From: an uncultured Flavonifractor sp.
GTDB lineage: Bacteria; Bacillota; Clostridia; Oscillospirales; Oscillospiraceae
NCBI GenBank assembly: GCA_947384055.1
Contig: CANDFO010000019.1
Span: 1 to 37,917 of the forward strand
Direction of reading: 5' to 3'
Length of the DNA: 37,917 bases
The notes beneath the pieces are model-generated. The model was not told the DNA's origin. It worked only from the letters and a program-made list of their open reading frames with translations, and ran no database searches. The translations under genes were made by a program, and so were the position numbers. Below, piece by piece: positions 1 to 7,669 of this stretch; within the stretch, counting starts at the first letter, position 1, and each line of letters begins with the position of its first letter.

Positions 1-1
1 G

Positions 2-505
2 AGAATTATAATGAACGTGATACAAAAAAGTGAAGCAATTAAGAACGGTCTCCGGAAAGGCTTTCAGGACGGCAGCTCCAAAATGGCAAAGCGTAAGTGC
101 TACGGATACACGATCAATTCTGATGGAGAACTGGAAATAAATCCGGACGAAGCCAAGGTGGTGAACTGGATATTTGAACGGTATCTTGCTGGTGACAGCC
201 TTGGGAAAATTGCTGCGGGTCTGGAAAGGCAGGGCATTCTCTCCCCCACCGGCAGGCCCAAATGGAATCGGGAGGCAATTGACAAACTGCTCTCCAATGA
301 AAAATACACCGGACGGGTGCTGCTCCAGAAAACGGTCAGCACCGGCGCTGTCCAGATCGAAAACAATGGCCTCATGGAACGGTATCTCTATACCGGCTCC
401 CATGAGGCCATCATTTCTGATGAGATATTCATGGCAGTACGGCAGGAGAAACTCAAGCGGGCCAAAAATCCCGAAAACATGATTGGTATGAGTTTCACAC
501 TGTAA
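2..505 (+). CDS. Large serine recombinase, C-terminal part (partial at left edge)
   Basis: This is the 'Recombinase' domain (PF07508 type) of a large serine site-specific recombinase, the enzyme that inserts and excises phages and conjugative elements. The region around GYTINSDGELEINPDEAKVV, followed by the IFERYLAGDS and SPTGRPKWNREAIDKLLSNEKYTG segments, is typical of the family. The catalytic resolvase domain would lie upstream, outside the window; the frame stays open to the left edge and no ribosome site precedes the first ATG at 11. The protein ends about 164 residues later with GMSFTL, before the zinc ribbon and coiled coil that full-length members (about 500 aa) carry, so the 3' end also looks truncated. 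It is probably a remnant marking the edge of an integrated element. Confidence 0.8.
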   Translation, partial: RIIMNVIQKSEAIKNGLRKGFQDGSSKMAKRKCYGYTINSDGELEINPDEAKVVNWIFERYLAGDSLGKIAAGLERQGILSPTGRPKWNREAIDKLLSNEKYTGRVLLQKTVSTGAVQIENNGLMERYLYTGSHEAIISDEIFMAVRQEKLKRAKNPENMIGMSFTL

Positions 506-606
506 AACTAAAATTCTTGGTCGGGTATACACAAACGCACAACTTTTATATAAGTACACCTGTGCAATGAGGGATATATTCCCTACATTTCAACAGGAGG
601 TCAATT

Positions 607-1968
607 ATGACAGAAGGAAACTATAATTATCGTACTAGCCAGACCTTACTACGGAACCAATTCCCTGGAACGGGAAAGCTGAAAATTCCTCTTATTCCCA
701 AATTTGAGCCCAGGCCGGACGATTTTATTGATCTCCTTTTGATCGGATTTGATAAAACTCATTTGGAAGATCAAAACCATCTTGACCGTATGGTGCATTT
801 TTTCCTTTACGACTACCGCTTTGAGCGGGTCTGGAAAAATCCGGACAGCGATTTAGAACGGCTCTCCCGGTATCGAGCGGTACTCTCTCCGGATTTCAGC
901 ATGTACCTGGAAATGGCGCCGGTCGTGCAGCTCTACAACACCTTTCGGAATCGCTGGTGTGGCGCATATTGGGCGTCAAAGGGAATGCGGATCATTCCAA
1001 CTGTAAACTGGGGCGATGAATCCACGTTTGACTTTTGCTTTGAGGGCATTGAGAAAGGCAGTGTAGTGGCTGTTTCTACTTATATGGCTTCTGAACATGA
1101 CCATAGAAGCGATCAGAAAGAGTGGTTCATGGCTGGCTATAATGAAATGCTACGGCGGATCGAGCCAGAAAAAATCATTTGCTACAATATGCCATTTCCC
1201 GAGATGCAGGGAGATATTGTATATGTGGATTATGAGCGCAGCTCCTGGCGGCACATGAATTATGAGCGGTCATACAAGGCTGAGGGGTTGGAAGCCTTCA
1301 AAATTGGTGGACAATCGCCGTCCGTTTATGATACAATTGCTTCGTTTATAGATGTGCAGCTGAAAGGCGGTGGAAGTGCCTACGGAGGAAAGTGGAGACC
1401 AAACCCGAACAAGCCGGCCGATCAACGGTATGTGGGAACACCGGGAGAAATTAAAACAACTATTATGCCTAATGGAGATGTTTTTCAAACAAAAATTGGT
1501 CCAGATGGAAAAGCTATTATGGAACGGCATCATACAGTACATCATCGGCCAGATAAGCATACTAATCCACATGATCATGAAATACGATGGGACACCCCGG
1601 ATGGCCATCCTGAACCGCAGTCTCCTATTAATTATCCCGATGGAGCACCGGAATTCAAACAATATGGAGGACGAAAAACGATGGGAGACATTTTATATAT
1701 ACCAAACAACGGAAGCCTGAATTTCTCAACTATCAGTGACTTTAAAGAGTGTATGCGCTGGGGCGGAGAAGTTGAGTTTATTTGGAAAGGAATCCACTAT
1801 GGAGTGATACGATATGGCACAAATCGCAAAATAACAATTTACCGAGCCAATTGTCCAGAAACGGAAAAGGTATGTGACACCGCAGATGAAGCATTAGAAT
1901 ATATCATGGGCGGTGACCGTCTCCGGGATGTAATTACTCAGATCACAGTAATGTCACGCACCGTTTAG
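607..1968 (+). CDS. DUF4417 protein with toxin-like tail and extra C-terminal domain
   Basis: 453 aa; an AGGAGG site lies 7 nt before the ATG. Residues about 30-215 match the DUF4417 family, found in phages and mobile elements and of unknown function (PRPDDFIDLLLIGFDKT; WCGAYWASKGMRIIPTVNWG; STFDFCFEGIEKGSVVAVST). Residues about 255-355 are low complexity, starting GGGSAYGGKW, with PNGDVFQTKIGPDGKAIMER and a His-rich HHTVHHRPDKHTNPHDHE segment; this style is common near the C-termini of polymorphic toxins. The last ~95 residues, from an internal Met at nt 1681, form a compact domain (NGSLNFSTISDFKECMRWGG) resembling small proteins encoded beside such toxins. The middle and end assignments are from memory of family style and uncertain. 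It has lower GC than the metabolic genes downstream, consistent with mobile origin. Confidence 0.75.
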   Translation: MTEGNYNYRTSQTLLRNQFPGTGKLKIPLIPKFEPRPDDFIDLLLIGFDKTHLEDQNHLDRMVHFFLYDYRFERVWKNPDSDLERLSRYRAVLSPDFSMYLEMAPVVQLYNTFRNRWCGAYWASKGMRIIPTVNWGDESTFDFCFEGIEKGSVVAVSTYMASEHDHRSDQKEWFMAGYNEMLRRIEPEKIICYNMPFPEMQGDIVYVDYERSSWRHMNYERSYKAEGLEAFKIGGQSPSVYDTIASFIDVQLKGGGSAYGGKWRPNPNKPADQRYVGTPGEIKTTIMPNGDVFQTKIGPDGKAIMERHHTVHHRPDKHTNPHDHEIRWDTPDGHPEPQSPINYPDGAPEFKQYGGRKTMGDILYIPNNGSLNFSTISDFKECMRWGGEVEFIWKGIHYGVIRYGTNRKITIYRANCPETEKVCDTADEALEYIMGGDRLRDVITQITVMSRTV

Positions 1969-2065
1969 CTTGTCCAGCTTTGCCACACCATTGAGCCAAA
2001 CGATAAAAAGCAATTTTTCAAAAAATCGATTTTGACCGCTTACTCCAAAACAAATGCCCACTTTC

Positions 2066-2094
2066 GATGCCGTAGGCGGAACGCCTACGGCATC
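2066..2094. other. Perfect 13-bp hairpin
   Basis: Arms GATGCCGTAGGCG and CGCCTACGGCATC around a GAA loop, about 100 nt after the DUF4417 gene. No uridine run follows directly, although a T-rich tract begins about 13 nt downstream, so it may be a weak terminator or a repeat module. The rest of 1969-2413 holds only the next two features and further GGCGC-type inverted repeats; no gene is visible. Confidence 0.5.
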
Positions 2095-2168
2095 AGTGGT
2101 TTCTGGGTTTTTTGACCCCCGAATTTTCAGCAGTCAAACGGGAGATGTAAATGAGGGTTTTCAAGCAA

Positions 2169-2186
2169 CTGGCGGGAGTCGAACCC
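2169..2186 (-). other. tmRNA/tRNA 3'-end-like fragment (candidate attachment-site remnant)
   Basis: Read on the minus strand this is GGGTTCGACTCCCGCCAG, the T-arm plus start of the acceptor strand typical of the 3' end of ssrA (tmRNA) and some tRNAs. The rest of such an RNA is absent: the 5' T-stem pairs imperfectly and no acceptor partner is found. The 3' ends of ssrA and tRNA genes are classical integration sites, so this could be an att remnant left by an element. Short enough that chance cannot be excluded. Confidence 0.35.
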
Positions 2187-2237
2187 TCGTGACAGGGAAT
2201 TAAAAAAGGGCGCTAAATTTTTGAAGCGCCTGTTTTG

Positions 2238-2285
2238 AGCGCCGGTCCATCAGTTCCAGGGGAATTGATAGATCGGCGCTTTTTT
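2238..2285 (+). terminator. Rho-independent terminator
   Basis: A 15-position stem starting AGCGCCGGTCCATCA (one wobble, one mismatch) closes with TGATAGATCGGCGCT and is followed at once by TTTTT. It fits a terminator for rightward transcription from the element region. Confidence 0.65.
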
Positions 2286-2413
2286 CTTTTCCAGAAAAAC
2301 GCCAGGAGCGCAATACCCTAGGCGTCTGTTTTGAAAACAGGCGAAACTAAAACAGGCGCCGGGCTTTTCAGAACAAAAAGTTACCATTCCATTAGAATAC
2401 GAGGAGGATCAAA

Positions 2414-2650
2414 ATAAAAGCAGAAGAAAAACGTAGGTATTTCCAGGATCTGACCCTCAACCTCCAGCATGAGGGCCTCACGATGAAGCCGGAAACGGAG
2501 GAGGGGTTCCTGCCGGTGGGGATGGACGGCCAGCGGCTCTGCCTCGCCCTAGAGACCGGCGGGGTGCGGTACTGGAAGGAGGACGCAGCCGGAGATGCCA
2601 GGAGCGCGGCTCTGGAAATGGAGGAATCTCCCGACAGCGGCAGGACATAG
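2414..2650 (+). pseudogene. Conjugative-element accessory protein remnant, start codon lost
   Basis: A GAGGAGGAT ribosome site is followed not by ATG but by ATA, then an open frame of 78 further codons reading KAEEKRRYFQDLTLNL, TEEGFLPVGMDGQRLC and GGVRYWKEDAAGDARSAALE before a stop. The style is that of small proteins carried by Clostridia conjugative elements, which as I recall are longer at the C-terminus; no firm family name is offered. The ATG-to-ATA change directly after a strong ribosome site and the early stop suggest decay. Function unknown. Confidence 0.5.
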
Positions 2651-2791
2651 TTCAGCTAAAATTCAATATAGCTGCTTCCTAAAGTCAGTATATACGCGGA
2701 GAGCATTGTGGACAATGTGCAGGATCTGCGACATGAGGTTGCATAACAAATTGCTGTCATAGCTGCTCTATCCATTTGGGGTAATCCTACT

Positions 2792-4335
2792 GTGACCTGC
2801 GTAAGTGGTAACGCTTGGGTTGGAACATCACAGGACAACGTGGGAAGGTTGAAAGCCTGATTCAGCCGTACTGCCAGGATAAGTGTGCCATGGAGAATGT
2901 AAGTGAATCATCACAAGGGTCGTTACATTGAATAGGCGAAATAAGGCTGTTACGCCTACACCAAAAGGTATGGAGGCGGCCAAGAAAATTGTCTTGTACC
3001 CCTGGCAAATGGACATAGTCCTCCCGGCTCACAGAAGGCTCCTAAAGCGCACAGAATTATTTGTTATGTGGAACGTGGTAAGCCCTATGCGTTCCTCGAA
3101 AGGGCTCCCACAAGGCCGAATGGCTTTGTGGGAAGAGGAGCGGCAACGAATCAAAGAGGATACCCGCCGTAAGGCGGGTGCAGCGAAGTGGAGTTTGCCG
3201 CAACGAGGTATCGACCCCGCAAGGGGAAGAAATGGCGCAGAGGGTAGAGGAACGGGATAAAAAGCGAATGCCGCCCTGTAATGGGGTGGATAGGGGTTCA
3301 AACTTTGCCCCAGTCCGAAAGGGCGCTGACTTATCCTATGGTATTTCATGGCAAAAAAGGAGGTAAACCTATGAACGGTAATTGTTCAACGGCGGGGTGC
3401 AATAGCCCTGAGAGACTGCCGGACACAGGCCGGTTGGAGCGCCAGTGGAAAGAAATAGACTGGAAAAAGGCCGAGACTGAGGTTAATAGGCTGCAAGCCA
3501 GGATTGCCAAGGCGACCCAGGAAAAGAAATGGAACACAGTGAAGAGACTCCAATATCTTTTAACGCATTCGTACTACGCAAGGGCGTTGGCGGTAAGAAA
3601 AGTAACCATCAACAGAGGAAAAAACACCCCAGGCATTGACAAAGAGCTATGGAATACTCCTGCCGTCAAAATGCACAATGTACTGACCTTGACAGATAAG
3701 GGTTACAAGGCAAAACCGCTCCGCAGGGTATTTCATCGAGAAATCAGGTAAGAAACATCCCCTCGGCATTCCGTGTATGTATGACAGAGCGATGCAAGCG
3801 CTTTACGCATTGGCGCTTGACCTGGTATCCGAAACGACAGCAGATGAAAAGTCATTTGGATTCCACAGGGGCAGGTCAGCACAAGATGCCTGTGAGTACA
3901 TTTTTACGGCACTCAGCAGGAGAACCTCTCCGGAGTGGGTGTTGGAGGGCGACATCAAAGACTGTTTTGACCATGTCAGCCATGACTGGTTAATCGAACA
4001 TATTCCTATGGATAAATGCGTCCTCAAGCAATTCCCAAAGACGGGATTTGTATTCCAAAATGAGCTATTTCCTGCTGAAGAAGGCACTCCACAAGGCGGT
4101 GTCATTTCTCCAATACTCGCAAATATGGCGCTGGACGGTATGCAAAAGGCTCTTTCCGACCGTCTCCACACCAATCTGCTGGGCAAAATTGACCTGCGGT
4201 TTAAAAATGCCCACAAGGTCAATCTGGTGCGTTACACTGACGATTTTATAATAAAATCGGAATAATTCTTATATCGGGATAAGGAAACCTTCACGTACAG
4301 TTCTTAGGCGAGAAAGCGGGAGCAATCCCGCCGAC
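2792..4335 (+). mobile_element. Degenerate group II intron
   Basis: The stretch 2790-3370 lacks a gene but is full of short helices typical of group II intron RNA leading to the intron-encoded protein at 3371. After the truncated protein, 4270-4335 carries a recognisable 3' end: a GGAAAC-type tetraloop region with CTTCACGTACAGTTCT (domain V 3' strand) and then a GCGGGAGCAATCCCGC hairpin (domain VI-like). The 5' strand of domain V is degenerate, so a deletion seems to have fused the protein frame to the ribozyme end. The 5' boundary is a guess (first GTGAC-like start); the 3' boundary is good to a few bases. Both exons belong to decayed element DNA. Confidence 0.7.
3371..4265 (+). pseudogene. 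Group II intron reverse transcriptase/maturase, frameshifted and truncated
   Basis: AGGAGG precedes the ATG at 3371. The N-terminal part reads MNGNCSTAGCNSPERLPDTG ... KVTINRGKNTPGIDKELWNT, the RT-0/RT-1 start of group II intron proteins. A one-base insertion in the T run at 3731-3733 breaks the frame; the sequence resumes with HPLGIPCMYDRAMQALYALA, SFGFHRGRSAQDA, VLEGDIKDCFDHVSH and EGTPQGGVISPILANMALDG. The catalytic box reads RYTDDF in place of the usual YADD, and a stop follows five residues later, so the rest of the RT, the maturase (domain X) and the endonuclease part, more than 250 residues, are missing. The protein cannot support splicing or mobility. Confidence 0.85.
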
Positions 4336-4338
4336 TTA

Positions 4339-4494
4339 GCCGGCACAATCTTCGGCGGCTTCATCCCCAACTCCCAGACCGCCGTGGTGTCGTCAAAAGC
4401 CCTTGGTAGCCGCACCGTCATGAGCGGTTCGGTGAGCAAAGGCAGCGGAAAGGACAGCGCCAGCCGCTCCCTCCAGATGATGGAGCGGCCACCT
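4339..4494 (+). pseudogene. VirD4/TraG-type coupling protein, C-terminal scrap
   Basis: Directly after the intron end an open frame reads AGTIFGGFIPNSQTA, then VSSKALGSRTVMSGSVSKGS and SRSLQMMERP. As I recall, this matches the region near the C-terminus of VirD4-like coupling ATPases of Clostridia conjugative elements, where a shared 'SLQM(M/I)ERPLMT' segment occurs. The frame then runs into unrelated sequence. Only about 50 residues remain, so the assignment is tentative. The intron apparently inserted in, or next to, this gene. Confidence 0.4.
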
Positions 4495-4563
4495 TGCGCA
4501 GAGCAAGGACAATTTGAGAACAGTAAAAATCAGTCTTACGCGACATTTTACATAAAGCCGGCC

Positions 4564-4782
4564 TGCCGGGAGCCAGACCTCACCGAGTGGGCCGCAATGG
4601 TCCGCCGGGCCAAGCGTTCCAGAGGCTCGGCCGCCATCGCCCTGGTGGGCAAGTATGGGGTCCTCCGCGACGCCTGCCTGTATTGCGGGGGAATCGAAAA
4701 CGGCGTATCGGCGGACATACGCTGGGTGAACGCGGAGGAGGTGACGGCGGCGGAGCTGGAGCGCAAAACAGATTTCAAAATG
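4564..4782 (+). pseudogene. CTP synthase (pyrG) internal fragment
   Basis: The translation CREPDLTEWAAMVRRAKRSR, then AAIALVGKYGVLRDA, GGIENGVSADIRWVNAEEVT and AAELE, matches the hinge between the synthetase and glutamine-amidotransferase domains of CTP synthase (PyrG), where 'PDLTEW', 'VGKY..L.DAYLSV.EAL.HGG' and 'W(V/I)(N/D)(S/A)E.V' are conserved. A deletion has removed the 'YLSVVEALKH' stretch between RDA and GGIENG, and nothing of the rest of the protein is present before or after. It is a scrap of a housekeeping gene beside the element remnants, in the same frame as the VirD4-like scrap upstream. Confidence 0.65.
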
Positions 4783-4790
4783 CGATGTCG

Positions 4791-4826
4791 GTGCGGAACC
4801 GGCCATCGCTGCCGCCGGTTCCGCAC
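4791..4826 (-). terminator. 13-bp hairpin downstream of the MFS gene
   Basis: Arms GTGCGGAACCGGC and GCCGGTTCCGCAC with a 10-nt loop start 21 nt past the MFS stop codon (minus strand). There is no clear T run, so termination is plausible but not shown. Confidence 0.4.
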
Positions 4827-4846
4827 ACAAGCCCTCATACAGCGGC

Positions 4847-6073
4847 TCAGGGCCGGCGGATGGAACAATTCAGGCCCAGAGCCACAGCTGCAAGGAGGCA
4901 GAGCATCGCGAAGGGGAGCAGGTAGCCGCCGGTATAGCTCAACAGGAGATTTGCCGCCATAGCAATCAGGGCGGCCCCCATCAGATTAAAATTCATGAGG
5001 GAAAAATTGATAGGAAAGTGTTCAGGACCGTAAAAGGACGAAATAAATGCAGAGGATATGGTCGGGCAAGAGCCGTAGGATATCCCAATCAGACACAGGC
5101 CAAGTACGCACAGGGGCACCGCATGCAGGATAATGGACAACAGCGTCACCAGCGCCGCTGCGATGGATACCCCGTTGAAGAGCAGCATCGTGGACCGGCG
5201 GCCTAGCCGGTCGAATACGCCGCCAGTCAAAATGCGGCCAAGCCCGTTGCATACGGACAAAACCCCAACCAACGCGGTGGCCAAGCCTGCGCCCGCCCCC
5301 ACCGACAGGGCGAGATCCCGTGCAAAGGAGATGGCCGTATTTCCCACTGCAGCCAAAAAAACGATACACACGAAGGCCCGCCAAAAGGCGCCTCGGCGCA
5401 GCATTTCGGTGGGTGTATAGCTTTCAGGCACAGCCGTTTCTCCGGCGTCCGCAGATTTGACCCTGGCCTGCGGGAGGGCGGTATCGCTGCCGGGAAGCCG
5501 CAAAACAGCTCCGGTCAGAAGAAGCACTACGCCCAGTCCCAGCCCCAGCAGGGCATATGTTTTCCGCCAGCCCATTCCCGGTAAAGCAAACAGAAAATCG
5601 GCCAGGGCGCCTACCACCAGCGCGGAAGCTCCAAACCCCATCATGAGTATGCCGGAGCACAACCCCTTCCGATCCGGGAACCACAGGCTGACGGTGGAAA
5701 TAATCACGTTATAGGCCATCCCGATACCAAGGGCCGCAAGCACCCCATAGGAGAGGTAGAGGGCCGTCAGTCCTGTTTGGGTCAGCCGGCAGGCAAATAC
5801 AAATCCGGCACAGGACAGGACGCCGGAGGCTGCCAGCGTGGGGAATGTTCCGAACCGCTTTGCCAACAGCCCGCCGGCCGGCCCGCCCAGGCAGAAAAAA
5901 CACATCGTTAGCGTGAAATTAAACGCCAGATCTGCGCCCAGCCAGCCGAATTCTGCCGCCAAAGGCGCTTTCAGAATAGACCAGGCATAAATGATGCCCG
6001 CAAAGAGCAGTGCGATCACCCCAACCGCCAGATAGAGCCAGCGGCGGGAATTGGGGACGGTGCTGGTTTTCAT
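4847..6073 (-). CDS. MFS transporter, OFA (oxalate/formate antiporter) type
   Basis: About 408 aa with some 12 hydrophobic segments. The opening segment has GIIYAWSILKAPLAAEFGW, a hallmark of the OFA family of the major facilitator superfamily, whose members exchange or take up small carboxylates; loop 2-3 reads GGLLAKRFG and the loop after TM8 DRLGRRS. The ATG at 6073 is chosen because AGGAG lies 9 nt upstream; a TTG two codons earlier would be too close. A terminator separates it from the small membrane protein upstream, so it probably has its own promoter. The substrate is unknown; a monocarboxylate would fit the carboxylate-centred neighbourhood. Confidence 0.85.
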   Translation of the reverse strand: MKTSTVPNSRRWLYLAVGVIALLFAGIIYAWSILKAPLAAEFGWLGADLAFNFTLTMCFFCLGGPAGGLLAKRFGTFPTLAASGVLSCAGFVFACRLTQTGLTALYLSYGVLAALGIGMAYNVIISTVSLWFPDRKGLCSGILMMGFGASALVVGALADFLFALPGMGWRKTYALLGLGLGVVLLLTGAVLRLPGSDTALPQARVKSADAGETAVPESYTPTEMLRRGAFWRAFVCIVFLAAVGNTAISFARDLALSVGAGAGLATALVGVLSVCNGLGRILTGGVFDRLGRRSTMLLFNGVSIAAALVTLLSIILHAVPLCVLGLCLIGISYGSCPTISSAFISSFYGPEHFPINFSLMNFNLMGAALIAMAANLLLSYTGGYLLPFAMLCLLAAVALGLNCSIRRP

Positions 6074-6099
6074 AAACAAAGACTCCTTTTTTCGGAATG

Positions 6100-6134
6100 A
6101 AAAGACCCGGCCCCGGAAGCGGGCCAGGTCTTTT
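6100..6134 (-). terminator. Terminator between small membrane protein and MFS gene
   Basis: A stem of AAAAGACC-C-GGCCC against GGGCC-A-GGTCTTTT (one internal mismatch) with a T-rich end on both strands. It fits termination after the 6146-6400 gene. Confidence 0.65.
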
Positions 6135-6145
6135 TGCGGCGGGAC

Positions 6146-6400
6146 TCAGGCGGCCTGTGCGGTGCTGAAAAGGAAGACAGATCCCAGAATCAGCGTCATC
6201 AGACACAATACGACACATACCACGGTACTGGTGTGTTTTTGCCCGGAATACAGCCGTTGGAGCAGGAGACTGTAATGCTCGCGGTTCGTCTCATAATCCG
6301 GCTGCGCCTGTATGAGCTTTTCCATCCGCTTTTTATAGCAGAGATAGTCCACATAGACCAGAGCGGGCATCACAAGCACGAATAAAAGATAGTAGTACAT
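6146..6400 (-). CDS. Small two-TM membrane protein
   Basis: 84 aa starting MYYYLLFVLVMPALVYVDYL; the ATG at 6400 lies 9 nt after AAGGGG, which favours it over an upstream GTG. One hydrophobic helix is at the N-terminus and a second near the C-terminus (STVVCVVLCLMTLILGSVFL), with a charged stretch of about 35 residues between (KKRMEKLIQAQPDYETNREH). No family recognised. It sits between the esterase upstream and the MFS gene downstream, on the same strand but bounded by a terminator. Confidence 0.6.
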   Translation of the reverse strand: MYYYLLFVLVMPALVYVDYLCYKKRMEKLIQAQPDYETNREHYSLLLQRLYSGQKHTSTVVCVVLCLMTLILGSVFLFSTAQAA

Positions 6401-6449
6401 GTCTGACATCCCCTTGTGATTCACTTGTAATGGCGGAAAGGACAGGCAC

Positions 6450-7649
6450 TTATGCCTCCGGAAGCAGATCGGAATACAGTGTTTTCAGGCACAGTGACAT
6501 GAGCTCACTGGAAAACGGCCCATGGGTCCCCTGATCCCACCAGATGTAGCTTGCCGCATCGTACCCTGCACCGTACTCGCGCAGCATCTGATAGACATTT
6601 TTACAGGCATCGTTGGACCAACCCTCGTTCCACGTGCCCTCGTTGTCATCTTTACCGCCGATGTAGAAAAAGAGATTGCTGATATTTTTTACGGAAGCTG
6701 TATAAGAGCGGGTATCGCCGTCCTCGGTTGTGTACTGATATGGATAGCCGCTGTTGCCGATGACGCCATAGAACCAGTTTTCCCACATCCAAAAGGCAGG
6801 GTACACACACCCGACCCGGCTGAAGGCGTCGGAGTTGAGCATCGCGCAGGTCAACGCGCCGCTGCCGCCGGAAGAAAAGCCCAGAATACCCGTCTTGTCC
6901 GCCGAAGGATCCGTCCGATAGGTTTTGTCAATATAGGGCTTCAGTTCTGTGGCAATCCACCCGTAGTAGTAGTCCCCGGTTCCGTGGAGTTTGGTATCCA
7001 CATCGCCCCGCCTCTGGTCCTCCAGGAAGAAGGTGGTGGTCATGGGTGGCGCTAATACGGCGGATCGGTAACTACCGGCCGGAATGGTCACGCCCACAAA
7101 AATAATTTCGGGGAGATCTGCACCGTTATTGGCATAGAGCTTGTGGAGCCCAAAGCGGTCTCCCTCTTTGGAAATCTGGCTGCCGTCCAGGACATAACAG
7201 ACCGGATAGGAGCGGTTGCCCTCCCGGTAACTGGCTGGGAGTTCCACATAGACAGAGATATCGCCCGCAAGAACGAGCTCGCCCAACGAATTTTTTAGCT
7301 GGCAGGGGCGCTGAAGGGTCTCCTCCACAAGGTCATAGCCGCCCTGATCCGCCGTGCTGCCGCCGGTCAGAAGAACCGTCTGGGTGTCCTGCTGCCAGGC
7401 CACATCCAAATCCAGTGCGTCTGCCACGGCCCGAACGGGAAGGTATGTCGTGCCGTCAATTGCAAAGGGCTCTACAGAAGCGCCGCCTGCATTTTTCGGG
7501 TCTATGCTTTTGCCATTCAAGGTAATCTTGATACCAGGATAGTCCAGTGTGGCCTGCTGCTGTGAGCCTGCCGCTTCTGCCGGACGAAGCAGGCCCGCCG
7601 TCAGGAGAAACGCAGCAGCAGCAGCAGTAATGCGCATCAGTTTTTTCAT
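6450..7649 (-). CDS. Secreted esterase with copper-amine-oxidase-like N-terminal domain
   Basis: 399 aa; AAGGAG precedes the ATG by 8 nt. Residues 1-26 form a signal peptide (KKLMR..., AAAAAFLLTAGLL, cleavage near AEA). Residues about 35-95 (IKITLNGKSI, TTYLPVRAVADALDLDVAW) are a copper amine oxidase N-like domain (PF07833 type), a cell-surface module in Firmicutes. The rest is an alpha/beta-hydrolase of the esterase D/putative esterase family (PF00756): VCYVLDGSQ, nucleophile in GILGFSSGGSG at about residue 256, acid in FFYIGGKDDNEG, histidine in DQGTHGPFSS. It would act outside the membrane on a small ester. It ends the minus-strand run that includes the TRAP genes (20 nt from dctM), so it may be cotranscribed with them. 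Confidence 0.85.
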   Translation of the reverse strand: MKKLMRITAAAAAFLLTAGLLRPAEAAGSQQQATLDYPGIKITLNGKSIDPKNAGGASVEPFAIDGTTYLPVRAVADALDLDVAWQQDTQTVLLTGGSTADQGGYDLVEETLQRPCQLKNSLGELVLAGDISVYVELPASYREGNRSYPVCYVLDGSQISKEGDRFGLHKLYANNGADLPEIIFVGVTIPAGSYRSAVLAPPMTTTFFLEDQRRGDVDTKLHGTGDYYYGWIATELKPYIDKTYRTDPSADKTGILGFSSGGSGALTCAMLNSDAFSRVGCVYPAFWMWENWFYGVIGNSGYPYQYTTEDGDTRSYTASVKNISNLFFYIGGKDDNEGTWNEGWSNDACKNVYQMLREYGAGYDAASYIWWDQGTHGPFSSELMSLCLKTLYSDLLPEA

Positions 7650-7669
7650 AGTATGATCTCCTTACACCG

